Positions 12,201 to 24,158 of a DNA stretch of 64,000 nt are shown piece by piece. The stretch comes from Sindora glabra (taxonomy: Eukaryota; Streptophyta; Magnoliopsida; Fabales; Fabaceae), in NCBI GenBank assembly GCA_020226215.1, contig CM035235.1, positions 1,687,151 through 1,751,150 on the forward strand, written 5' to 3'. The notes beneath the pieces were generated by a model. The model saw only the letters and a program-made list of their open reading frames with translations. It ran no database searches and was not told the origin of the DNA. The position numbers were made by a program, and so were the translations under genes. The stretch's first letter is position 1. Each line of letters opens with the position of its first letter.

Positions 12201-15200
12201 AGAAACGTGAATATTCCGTCATGTAATTATTTTTTATAAATAATAAAAAAAGTTTATCTATTAAAGGACACACAATGATTATTGGTCAAATTTTAATTTA
12301 TTCATAATTGATTTTGAAATTATGTGACGGAATATTTAAAGTCAACAAGCATCTATCTTTTCTTAGTGGTTAATTGGTAGAGCTGTTTGTGTAGCTGGTT
12401 ATCTACAAGGTTTCTTTTATGTTAATATTTTTTGTAAAAGAAACATTATTAATTCCTATCCATTTAGAACATGATTAAAAGTTTGTTTGTTTATTTTATA
12501 TATAATAAAGGGTTCTCATGGCCAACAAGTCTCGAAGACCTTCAACTTAGTGAAAATAATTTCAACAATGATATTGTATCATCCCTCAGTAATCTGGAGA
12601 ATCTGAAATCACTTGATCTAAGTTACAACCATCTAGAAGGATTACTAAATATAAGTGGTAAGCATTGGTAATTGTTCTTATTTGGACCAATTCTTTTCAA
12701 CTCACAATTAACATATTTAGTTTGTTACCACAGGTCTAAATACTATGAGCAAATTGGAGAAGTTGGATTTAAGTTATAATAATATTGTCAGTTTACGTGC
12801 CTACCAAGGTATCATACAAGTATAGCTTAGAATTAATCTAATTTAGAAATATATTAGAATTGTATTACTATGTAAGAATGCTATGACGAGATGTATATAT
12901 ATTTGACATGCGTTGATTATCGTGCTTCATATTTAGTGAAATCAATTGTGATCTTCATTCTTTAATTTAATAAAATTTGATTTTGTTATGTTTTCCAGGC
13001 ACAAAAAATTTAAATAGCCTAAAAGACCTCAATTTAGATGGCAACAACATAGATGGAAGCATGTTGAGAGAGTCATTACGAGCATTTTCATCAATTAGGA
13101 CGTTTTCCCTTAAATACAACAACTTTAATGGAACAATTGTTGCTGAAGGTAAGAACGACAATCCTTTATTTTTCCACTTCCAGAAAGAATTATAATTATT
13201 ATGAATGGTTTACAAGTTGGCTAGTTTTCTATGAAGATTTTCGTGACTTAAACAATCTAGAAGAGCTGGAATTATATAATTCTTCCAACATTGGAAGCAT
13301 GTTTTTCAAAAGCATCGGAGCATTGTCTTCTTTGAAAGCCTTGTCTATTTCTCATTGTGCTATCAACGACACCCTTCCAGATGCAGGTATGATAATACTT
13401 GCTATATTTCATGAACTTGATTCAATGGTGAATTTTTTTTTTATAAAGATTAACATTTTGTTAAAAAATAATTGTATTTCAGATTGGTCTAAGCTTAAAA
13501 AGCTAGAGGAGCTATGCCTTAATGATAATGAATTCAAGGGGCCACTTCCTTCATCTTTTAATAACATGACATCTCTCCAAAATTTGGACCTTTCCTATAA
13601 TAATTTCACTGGGAATATAGCTTCCAGCCTTGCGAGCCTTACATCACTTGAATATCTTGATTTTAGTGAAAATCATTTTGAGGTCCCTACATCACTCTCA
13701 TTCTTGGCCAATCATTCTTACATTAAGTTTGTTTATGGACATGGGAACAAAGTCATACCTGACCCAGACTCTACTACTCAGCCTTGGATTCCAAAATTCC
13801 AATTACAAGAGTTCATTTTAGCCTCAACAATCAAGAGTGATTTTGTTCACTTTCCTCACTTTCTCCTTTACCAATATAATTTGTCTTCGTTAGAATTCAC
13901 GAGTTGCAAATTTAAAGGAGAGCTTCCAAATTGGTTGCTTAAAAATAATACAAGAATGAAAAATCTTGTTCTTAATAATTGTTCATTCACTGGTCATCTT
14001 CAATTGCCATCAGATTCCAACATTCAAGAAATCGATGTATCCAATAATTTCATTACAGGTATGATCATGAGCAATAACAACAGTTTAATATCTCCAAAAT
14101 TGCAAGATCTGTCCATGTCCAAAAACAAAATCTTTGGCTCATCCCTTCAGGCTTTGGATGTAAGCAACAATAATTTTGGTGGAAAAATTCCAAGAGCCAT
14201 AGTAAATTTAACACTTCTACTGGAACTTCATATGAACAATAATCATTTTGAAGGTTCTATTCCATGGGAATTTAATGAACTAAAATATCTAGAATATCTT
14301 GACCTCTCTAGAAACAACTTGTCAGGGTCTATTCCATCATTTGTCAATACTTCCATGATATATATCCATATGAGCAACAACAGGTTCAAAAGCTTTTCAG
14401 GAAGAATGCTTGATGAAGAATCTTCATTGATACTATTAGATCTTAGTTATAATGAAATAACCAGCAATCTTCAAGATCTGATAGGAAATTATACTGAATT
14501 GATCATTCTTCTCTTGAAAGGTAACAACTTTTATGGTCCAATATTAGAGCAATTATGCCAACGAGCTAATTTGACAATGGTTGATTTGTCTTATAACAAT
14601 CTTTCTGGACCTATACCTAAGTGCTTGGGCAAACTTCATTTCAATACTAATTACAAAAACTTGATCTGTACTTCTGAGTATTTTAGGAGGGATGCAGTAA
14701 ATGTGATTTATGGGCCTCAGGAAGCACAATTCACCACGAAGACAAGAACCTACACATATAAAGGGAAATCTCTTTGTTACATGACTGGAATGGACTTGTC
14801 CCACAACAAATTAGATGGGAAGATTCCTTATGAACTTGGAAATTTGACCGAGATTAAGGTAATAAATATATCTCATAACTATCTAACTGGAGAAATTCCA
14901 ACGACATTCTCCAATCTGAAGCAAATTGAATGTTTAGATCTTTCCTTTAATAAGTTGAATGGTGCAATTCCTCCTCAGTTGATTGAGTTAACCTTCTTAG
15001 AAGTATTTAGTGTGGCATACAACAACATTTCAGGGAAAACACCAGAATTGAGAGGCCAATTTGGAACTTTTGAAGAAAGTAGTTATGAAGGGAATCCTTT
15101 TCTTTGTGGACCTCCATTACATAAAACTTGCATTGGAGATCCATCACCTCCAATACTAGTTGCTCTAAATGGTGAAGGAGACAATGATAATTTCCTGGAC

Positions 15201-15386
15201 ATGCAAGTTTTCTATGTGACCTTTTGGGTGGCTTATGTGATGATATTATTGGTCATGGCAGCAATTCTATGCATAAATTCTTATTGGCGACAAGCTTGGT
15301 TTTACTTCATTGAGTTTGTCATCACAAATTGCTATTACCTTTTTGTGGACTTCTTTTATAAGCTATCCAAAATTACAAATATGTAG
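9269..15386 (+). CDS. RLP-A: leucine-rich-repeat receptor-like protein, multi-exon, near-intact
   Basis: A plasma-membrane LRR receptor without a kinase, of the multi-intron RLP type. Proteins of this family bind extracellular ligands and usually signal through partner kinases such as SOBIR1 and BAK1. The N-terminus has a hydrophobic signal peptide and an LRR cap with paired cysteines (around 9345-9460). My exon reading is 9269-9647, 9754-about 9834, 10657-10812, 10916-10990, 11125-11271, 12511-12657, 12734-12808, 12999-13148, 13237-13386 and 13483-15386. Exons 3-10 join in phase 1 with GT/AG ends and no stop. The last exon carries LRRs, the island-like region, the closing LRRs, an LCGxPL-type cap, one membrane segment (about 15213-15275) and a short tail. 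The product would be about 1087 residues, close to the usual 900-1100. The exon 2 donor is weak and looks shortened, so one LRR may be damaged. The start is 9269, or 9281 in the same frame. Confidence 0.88.
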
Positions 15387-16418
15387 CTTTCAATTTCTTG
15401 CCTTGAGGTTGATCTACTATGTTCATGATTATGAATGCTTCTTAAAATAATGAATATGCTAATTGAAGTTGTTGTATAACATTTTGAAACTTAATGAAAT
15501 TGTGAAAGTAATCATATATATTATGTGAAGATTGTGATATTAGGTAGCTATGTTTAAATTAATATACTCTAATGAAATGATGCATTCAAAAAAAACAATG
15601 TAAATGCATATATTGACAAAGAGATATCTATGAAAAGAGAAAAGCCAGAGGTTTCAAGAATGTCTTTCTTCAATTAGTATGCTTTCTATAATGAATAAAA
15701 GTATTGTGCAATACTTACATTGATATCAGTAATTATTACTCAGCTTTATAATTCTCGAGTGTCTTTTCAAAGACTTTACAAAGGTTTTTAGGTAAATATT
15801 ATATTTATTATTTTTACAACTTTTCATTATTATAATTTGATTGTATAATTGCTTATGGTTTAATTTAAACATATTGTTGTAATTTTTATTATTTTAATAA
15901 TTTATTTTAATTCTATATATAAATATATTTTAATTTTATTTTATTTTTAATACCCCCAACATATTATATTCTAAATTTTTAAAAAGTAATAATATTTTTT
16001 TAATATTTATAAAACATATTGATAAAGGGAATTCATATTTAAGTAGATATGTTATATATTAATTACATTTTTTAAGTCCATGTTAGGTGGTTTTGTAAAA
16101 AAATTAATAACTTAATTAAATCAATAATTATTTTTTTACTTTTTCAATCGTAAATTTTAGAATAAGTAATATTTCAACAAAAGATATAGATCATTAAGTA
16201 CCAAAAACATAAATGGAAGTTTGGAAACTCCTTACATCATGCTAATTATTCTAATCAATACTTAAATAGGTAACAAATTCATAAATATTAAGGGCCAATA
16301 ATATTTATAATTGTGAAATTAATGATTAGTAATAATTATATTAACAGTAAGCATTATTATGAATTATAAATATTTGTGAAATTAATAATCAGTAATAATT
16401 TAATAAATATAACTGAAA
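15387..16418. repeat. 3' flank of RLP-A, copied after RLP-B and around RLP-C
   Basis: No gene. A possible polyadenylation signal 'gaataaaag' is near 15694. The stretch is repeated at about 19243-20290 after RLP-B. Its first half is repeated at 22330-22430 plus 34145-34745, where the retrotransposon splits it. These copies show that the transcript end and downstream spacer travelled with each gene duplication. Confidence 0.8.
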
Positions 16419-16458
16419 TTGATTAAAAGTTTGTCTGTTTATTCTATATATAATAAAG

Positions 16459-19242
16459 GGTTCTTGTGGCCAACAAGTCTCAAAGACCTTCAACTTAGTG
16501 GAAATAATTTCAACAATGATATTGTATCATCCCTCAGTAATCTGGAGAATCTGAAATCACTTGACCAAAGTGATAACCATCTAGAAGGATTACTAGATAT
16601 AAGTGGTAAGCATTGGTAATTAACATATTTAAGTTATAATAATATTGTCAGTTTACGCGCCTACCAAGGTATCATACAAGTATAGCTTAGAATTAATCTA
16701 ATTTAGAACTATATCAGAATTGTATTACTATGTAAGAATGCTATAAGGAGATGTATATATATTTGACATGCGTTGATTATCGTGCTTCATATTTAGTGAA
16801 ATCAATTACAATCTTCATTCTTTAATTTAATAAAATTTGATTTTGTTATGTTTTCCAGGCACAAAAAATTTAAATAGCCTAAAAGACCTCAATTTAGATG
16901 GCAACAACATAGATGGAAGCATGTTGAGAGAGTCATTGCGAGCATTTTCATCAATTAGGACGCTTTCCCTTAACTCCAACAACTTTAATGGAACAATTGT
17001 TGCTGAAGGTAAGAATGACGATCCTTTATTTTTCCACTTCCAAAAAGAATTATAATTACTATGAACGGTTTATAAGTTAGCTAATTTTCTATGAAGATTT
17101 CCATGACTTGGACAACCTAGAAGAGCTGGAATTTGATGATTCTTCCAACATTGGAAGTGTGTTTTTCAAAAGCATCGGAGCATTGTCTTCTTTGAAAGCC
17201 TTGTCTATTTGTTACTATGCTATCAACGACACCCTTCCAGATGCAGGTACGATACTTCTCATTATATTCCATGAACTTGATTCAACAGTGGATTTTTTTC
17301 CATAAAGATTAACATTTTGTTAAAAAATAATTGTATTTCAGATTGGTCTAAGCTTAAAAAGCTAGAAGAGCTATACCTTAAAGATATTGAATTCTAGGGG
17401 CCACTTCCCTCATTGTTTAGTAACATGATGTCTCTTCGAATATTGGACCTTTCCTATAATAATTTCATTAGGAATATAGCTTTCACCCTTGCAAACCTTA
17501 CATCACTTGAATATCTTAATTTTGAGGAAAACTATTTTGAGGTCCCTGCATCATTCTCATCCTTGGCTAATCATTCTTACATTAAGTTTGTTTATAGACG
17601 TGGAAACAAAGTCATACCTGACCCAGACTTTACCACTCAGCCTTGGATTCCAAAATTCCAATTATAGGACTTCATTTTTGCTTCAACAATCGAGAGTGAT
17701 TTTGTTCACTTTCCTTACTTTCTCCTTTACCAATATAATTTGTCTTCGTTAGAATTCACGAGTTGCAAATTTAAAGGAGAGCTTCCAAATTGGTTGCTTA
17801 AAAATAATACAAGAATAAAAAATCTTGTTCTTAATAATTGTTCATTCACTGGTCATCTTCAATTGCCATTAAATTTCAACATTCAAGAAATCGATGTATC
17901 CAATAATTTCATTACAGGTATGATCATGAGCAATAACAACAGTTTAATATCTCCAAAATTGCAAGATCTGTCCATGTCCAAAAACAAAATCTTTGGCTCA
18001 TCCTTTCGGACTTTGGATGTAAGCAACAATAATTTTGGTGGAAAAATTCCAAGAGCCATAGTAAATTTAACACTTTTATTGGAACTTCGTATGAACAATA
18101 ATCATTTTGAAGGTTCTATTCCATGGGAATTTAATGAACTAAAATATCTAGAATATCTTGACCTCTCTAGAAACAACTTGTCAGGGTCTATTCCATCATT
18201 TGTCAATACTTCCATGAAGTATATCCATATGAGCAACAACAGGTTCAAAAGCTTTTCAGGAAGAATGCTTGATGAAGAATCTTCATTGATACTATTAGAT
18301 CTTAGTTATAATGAAATAACTAGCAATCTTCAAGATCTGATAGGAAATTATACTAAATTGATCATTCTTCTCTTGAAAGGTAACAACTTTTATGGTCCAA
18401 CACTAGAGCAATTATGCCAACTAGATATTTTGACAATAATTGATTTGTCTTATAACAATCTTTCTGGACCTATACCCAAGTGCTTGGGCAAAATTCATTT
18501 CAATACTAGTTACACTAGATTGATCGATGGTCCTTGGATGCCAAATATGTATGGTATGATAGATGAGTTTAGGCAACAAGAAGCATAATTCACCATGAAG
18601 ACAAGAACCTACACATATGAAGGGGAAACTCTTAGCTACATGCCTGGAATGGACTTGTCCTGCAGCAAATTAGATGGAAAGATTCCTTATGAACTTGGAA
18701 ATTTAACCGAGATTAAGGTAATAAATATATCTCATAACTATCTGACTAGAGAAATTCCAACAACATTCTCTAATCTAAAGCAGACTGAATGTTTAGATCT
18801 TTCCTTTAACAAGTTGAGTGATGCAATTCCTCCTCAGTTGATTAAGTTAACCTCCTTAGAAGTATTTAGTGTGGCACACAACAACATTTCAGGGAAAACA
18901 CCAGAATTGAAAGACTAATTTGGAACTTTTGAAGAAAGTAGTTATGAAGGGAATCCTTTTCTTTGTGGACCTCCATTACATAAAACTTGCATTGGAGATC
19001 CATCACCTCCAATACCAGTTGCTCTAAATGATGAAGGAGACAATGATGATTTCTTGGACATGTAAGTTTTCTATGTGACCTTTTGGGTGGCTTACGTGAT
19101 GATATTGTTGGTCATGGCAGCAATTCAATGCATAAATTCTTATTGGCGACAAGCTTGGTTTTACTTCATTAAGTTTGTCATCACAAATTGCTATTACCTT
19201 TTTGTGGACTTCTTTTATAAGCTATCCAAAATTACAAATATG
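16459..19242 (+). pseudogene. RLP-B: 5'-truncated LRR receptor-like pseudogene
   Basis: A tandem copy of the 3' half of RLP-A. Exon equivalents are 16459-16605, a remnant near 16630-16668 that has lost its acceptor and first half, 16859-17008, 17097-17246 and the long last exon from 17342. Signal peptide, LRR cap and first LRR exons are absent, so no secreted receptor could be made. In-frame stops are at 17395, 17665, 18586, 18916 and 19063, and the normal stop codon is also lost (TGC where RLP-A has its TAG). Most of the stops differ from RLP-A by C-to-T changes in CAA codons. Coding similarity to RLP-A stays very high, so the duplication is recent. Confidence 0.9.
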
Positions 19243-20290
19243 CAGCTTTCAATTTCTTGCCTTGAGGTTGGCCTACTATGTTCATGGTTATGAATGCTTC
19301 TTAAAATAATGAATATGCTAATTGAAGTTGTTGTACAACATTTTGAAACTTAATGAAATTGTGAAAGTAATAATGTATATTATGTGAAGATTGTGATATT
19401 AGGTAGCTATGTTTAAATTAATATACTCTAATGAAATGATGCATTTAAACAAAACAACGTAAATGCATATATTGACAAAGGGATATCTATGAAAAGAGAA
19501 AAGCTAGAGGTTTCTAGAATATCTTTATTCAATTAGTATGCTTTCTATAATGAATAAAAGTATTGTGCAATACTTACATTGATATCAGTGATTATTACTC
19601 AGCTTTATAATTCTTGAGAGTCTTTTCGAAGATTTACAAAGGTTTTTAGATAAATATTATATTTATTATTTTTGCAACTTTTCATTATTATAATTTTATT
19701 GTATAATTGCTTATGGTTTAATTTAAACATATTATTGCAATTTTTATTATTTTAATAATTTATTTTTAATTCTATATATAAATATATTTTAATATTATTT
19801 TATTTTTAATACCCCCAACATATTATATTCTAAATTTTTAAAAAGTAATAATGTTTTTCTAATATTCATAAAACATATTGATAATGGGAATTCATATTTA
19901 AGTAGATATGTTATATATTAATTACATTTTTTAAGTCCATGCTAGGTGGTTTTGTAAAGAAAATAATAACTTAATTAAATCAATAATTATTTTTTACTTT
20001 TTCAATCATAAATTTTAGAATAAGTAATATTTCAACAAAAGAAATAGAACATTAAGTACCAAAAACATAATTGGAAGTTTGGAAACTCCTTACATCATGC
20101 TAATTATTCTAATCAATATTTAAATAGGTAACAAATTCATAAATATTAAGGGCCAATAATAGTTATAATTGTGAAATTAATGATCAGTAATAATTATATT
20201 AATGATAAGCATTAGTATGAATTATAAATATTTGTAAAATTAATAATTAGCAATAATTTAATAAATATAACTGAAATTGATAAATACGCA
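19243..20290. repeat. Duplicate of the RLP-A 3' flank
   Basis: Closely matches 15387-16418, including 'gaatgaataaaag' and 'aatacccccaacatattata'. It closes the tandem duplication unit that created RLP-B. No gene is present. Confidence 0.85.
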
Positions 20291-20990
20291 ATAAAAATAA
20301 TAATTTAAAAATTGAATTGAACTAGTTAGTTCAACTAAAAAAATTATAAATCCATCATGTGATTGATCTTATTGACCTTTAAAATTGGCCTTCAAAAAAC
20401 TAATCAGGAAATTGTTGCATCCACATTAGAATTATAGAATTTTAAAACTTTAAATGTTGAAAGGAATAATTAATAAATTTTAGTAATAAAAAAGAATAAA
20501 TTTTATGTGGAACGAATAAATTTTAATAGAGAAAGTATGAATTAAACATTGAGGAAAATAGAATTTAATAATTAAATTGGCTTTAAATAAAACTTTTGAA
20601 TAAATGAAACTAAATTGTTTAGAAGGCTTGAGATAAGAAATTGAAAGAGTAAATTGAGGAAAAAGTGAATTGAATAAAAGAATTAAAAATTATTGATGAT
20701 TAAAGATAAGTATGTGAATATGAATGAGATTTATGATAAAATGAGAAAAATGCTCCTACCTCTTCAAAAACCAAACTCCAAACCCCTTTCCCATTTCTCC
20801 TGATCTTCAAACCCTAACTCCTCCAAAGTCTTTTCTTCTTTCTCACTCTTCCCCATCCATTCTCGTCCTCAATCAAGCAATTTAGGAGTCAATGTTGTCA
20901 AATTATTCATACAATTAAGGAAAGGATATCTCAACTACTACAAATCTTAAGTTTCTTTTCCATTTATTTAGAAATCTACAGCTTTTGTAA
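20291..20990. other. Unassigned single-copy spacer
   Basis: Not repeated elsewhere in the window. It has an AT-rich first half and a pyrimidine-rich second half ('caaaccctaactcctccaaa' near 20809) that resembles a plant 5' untranslated region, but no open frame follows. It separates the RLP-B duplication from the RLP-C promoter module. Confidence 0.4.
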
Positions 20991-20994
20991 AAGG

Positions 20995-22285
20995 TGATTG
21001 CAACTGTTTATTCCTGGAATGTGTGAATTGTAAAGTAAAAAAGTCTTGACAAATTGTTATGTAGCTTTCTTTGTACCCTTCACATTTACTTTTGTGAAAT
21101 ACCCTTTGCTTATGGCAGGCAAGACTTGACAAATGTTTGGATGACCTCAAGGACTTGAGATCAGAAATTAGTATATTTAGGTGCTTTTGAAATTAAATAT
21201 TGCAAAGGAAGCTTGTTAGAAAAAATGGGCGTGAGGAAATTAGTATGATATGTGTGTGAGGAAATTAGTGTGGTTGGTGTTAATGTTGATATTCATTTCA
21301 GTGGGAAAGTCAAGTTTTCAATCATTAATACGGGTTTAGAAACGTGGGTGGATGGGATGGACTGTCATCAATGGGATCAAGTCAAGTGTAACATAACCAC
21401 AGGCTAAGTGATTGAGCTTCGACTTAATGGCATCAATGGATATCTTGGGGATCTAAATTTCTCGAATTTTCAAGTCTTTGAGGATCTTAGAAATTTGGAT
21501 TTAAGTTTTAATCATATTGTGGGGTGTGCTCAAAATTTAGGTAGGTATTCCTCCTTGGTACCTTCAAGGAAATCTAAATTAACTTTTCAATTTACACATC
21601 TTTCCATCATAAACATATTTACTGTATTTTATTTACATTGTTGTAGGGTCTTCAAGGCTAAAAAATACGGGTTCTTAATTACCTGAACGAGACCAGCATT
21701 CACCGTGTTTGAGTGGATTTTCATCTCCTTTCATTTGATAGGAAAATCAGCTTGTATGTTGTGATGGGAAGATCCTTTGTGCACTAGGAAATTTGAGCAA
21801 GATTTGAACGACAAACATGTCTCATAATTATCTAAATGGAGAAATTCTAACAACATTCTTTGATCTGAAATAGATTGAATGTTTGGATCTTTCCTTTAAT
21901 AAGTTAAGTGGTGCAACTCTTCCTCAATTAATTAAGTTAACCACCTTAGACGTATTGAGTGTCGCATACAACAACATTTCAGGAAAAACACCAGAATTAA
22001 AAAACTAATTCGAAACTTTTGAAGAAAGTAGTTATAGGGGGACTCCTTTTCTTTGTGGACTTGCATTACCTAAAACTTGAATTAAAGATCCATCACCTCC
22101 AATACCAATTGCTTTAAATAGGGAGGGAGACAATGATGATTTCTTGGATATGCAAGTTTTTTATGTGACCTTTTAGGTGGATTACACAATGATATTGTTA
22201 GTTATGGTAACAATTCTATACATAAATCCTTACTGGTGACAAGCTTGGTTTTACTTCATTGAATTTGTCATCACAAATTGCTATT
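20995..22285 (+). pseudogene. RLP-C: internally deleted LRR receptor-like pseudogene
   Basis: Begins with a promoter module (20995-21220) and the usual start (21225). The exon 1 equivalent (to about 21540, donor 'gtaggt') has stops and a small internal duplication of 'gtgaggaaattagt'. The exon 2 equivalent starts near 21649. At about 21740-21790 the sequence jumps straight to the last LRRs, the C-terminal cap and the membrane segment, so most of the LRR domain is missing. Further stops interrupt the C-terminal part (for example after 21870, 22005 and 22080). It cannot encode a receptor. The retrotransposon inserted about 150 bp after its end, at 22431-22435. Confidence 0.85.
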
Positions 22286-22430
22286 GCTTTCAATTCCTTG
22301 CTTAGAGGTTTATTTTCTATGTTAATGGTTATAAATGCTTCTTAAAATAATGAATACACTGATTGAAGTTGTTGTATAACTTTTTGAAATTTAAGAAAAT
22401 TGTGAAAGTAATAATATATATTATGTGAAG

Positions 22431-22435
22431 ATTGT
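22431..22435. repeat. Target-site duplication, left copy (ATTGT)
   Basis: ATTGT directly precedes the 5' LTR and is repeated at 34145-34149 after the 3' LTR. The unoccupied site is visible in the RLP-A and RLP-B 3' flanks as 'gaagattgtgatattagg'. Confidence 0.97.
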
Positions 22436-24026
22436 TGATACGTAAAATATTTACATATTTATTTTCCCTTGTATGATGCATTTTTGGATGTTATCTTGTT
22501 TAATTTAATAAATTTAGTTGCATTTTGTGAATGAGTCTTGAATTTGAAATGAAATCAAATATTTTACATAATGCTGTATTTTGACCCTGTTTCAGGTTTT
22601 AAGCTATATCTGGAGTTCTAGATGTTGGATTGGGTTGTTCTTTATATGGATAAAAAGCTAAGAAAAATCCCTGCAACTTTCATGTTTAAAGAAAAGCCCA
22701 GTTCGGGATCTAAGGATCTCAAATTCTGCTTGGAAGATGAAACAGTGGTTCTGGCGGAATCTGACCTTTGGCTACTAATCTGATCATAACTTGAGCTAGA
22801 AATGTCAAAATTAGGAGTCCTTTGCGGCATTTGAAAGATAATATCCAGCCCTACAACTCCTATGTTGACAAGAAGATGTAAATCTGCCATTCCGGTGGTC
22901 AAAAATTACCAATAAGTTAGAAGAATTATTGCTGCGAAAATCAAAAAGGGTAGTTGGAGACCATGTGATTGGTAGATGAACCATGTGATTGGTAGATGAA
23001 GCATGTGATTGGTAGTTGGTGGTCAAGATTTTTGACTTGCAGCTAACTCATTCACCTATAAATAGGTGGAAGTGGAGAGCATTCAAGCATCCAAGCATTG
23101 AATCATTCATTCATGCATCTTAGATAGTAGTTCATGCATTTTTAGTTCTAGTATGCCTCCTACATGGAAGGCTAGGTTCTCCTCCTACATGGACGGTTCT
23201 ACCTCCTAATGGATGGATAGTATTTCTATTCTCATGCATTTGTAATTATATTTTATGTTTGTATCATGAATGTGATGATGTTTTCATTTTATTTTGAGTT
23301 TGTGTTTAATTTCATTATGTTCTAATTTCTCATCTTCCTAGGGTGATGACGTAACTTGATAATAACGGATTGAATTCTAATCTATTGAAACTAATTTTGA
23401 TTTACTTTCTTAGATTGAGTTTTATTTATTGCTCTTAATGTTTTCGATTGATTGGCCATCTTTTGAATGAACTCAATATGCATGTTGAGACCGGAAGGAG
23501 ATACATGTGTATGGAACCTATAATTAAAATCGTAAATTGCATATGAAATAGGAATATATTCATATGGTTTATGTAGTCTTAATGAGTTCCATGAATCCTA
23601 ATGCATGATTAGTTGTTGCAATTCACATAGGAATATAGTGAATTAGCAATTAATTATAGAATTACTTGACCTTGGAAGAGGCTAGTAATTAATTTAGGAA
23701 AACTCGACTATCAATCAAGGGAGTCAAAATTGGATTAGTATAGATAGATGATTCAATCCGAAATTGTTAAGTGAAGTCTGATCCCTAGGTCTTTATTCAT
23801 ATTCATCCTTACTCCATTTGCATTCATATTTACTTTAAATACTTTTTGCATCAATCTTTATTTATTCGCTTCAATTACAACTAATCGATTTGCTAAATAG
23901 TATTAAGGTTATTAATTTTGGTACTTAGTGAAAAAATCCTCGTGGGAACGATACTTTCTCATCACTCTATTACTTGTTTACGACAGTGTGCACTTGCGCT
24001 ATTGATAAATCATTTCACACGTAACA
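22436..24026 (+). repeat. 5' LTR
   Basis: 1591 bp, from 'tgatacgtaaaatatt' to 'cacacgtaaca'. It differs from the 3' LTR by one extra copy of a 20-bp unit (three rather than two near 22961-23020) and about 20 substitutions. It contains the TATA box at 23057 and an antisense open frame at 22642-22902 that is also open in the other LTR copies. Confidence 0.96.
23051..23071 (+). promoter_or_regulatory. LTR promoter: TATA box inside a palindrome
   Basis: 'cacctataaataggtg' is a TATA box (TATAAATA at 23057-23064) whose flanks form perfect 7-base inverted arms. The same sequence occurs at 33175-33182 in the 3' LTR and at 51658-51665 in the solo LTR. Confidence 0.7.
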
Positions 24027-24032
24027 AGTTTT

Positions 24033-24050
24033 TGGTGTCGTTGCCAGGGA
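24033..24050 (+). other. Primer binding site, tRNA-Asp type
   Basis: 'tggtgtcgttgccaggga' starts six bases after the 5' LTR. It matches the complement of the plant tRNA-Asp 3' end except at three positions, each a transition. This primer is typical of Athila elements. Confidence 0.85.
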
Positions 24051-24158
24051 TTGTTATCATTAATATTAATACCAAGTAATCTTAATCCTAATTTGGTTTT
24101 TGTTTTACAATTTTTTTTCTTTGGTGTTTCTTTTCTTTTTTCAGGTTTGTCCTAGTGT

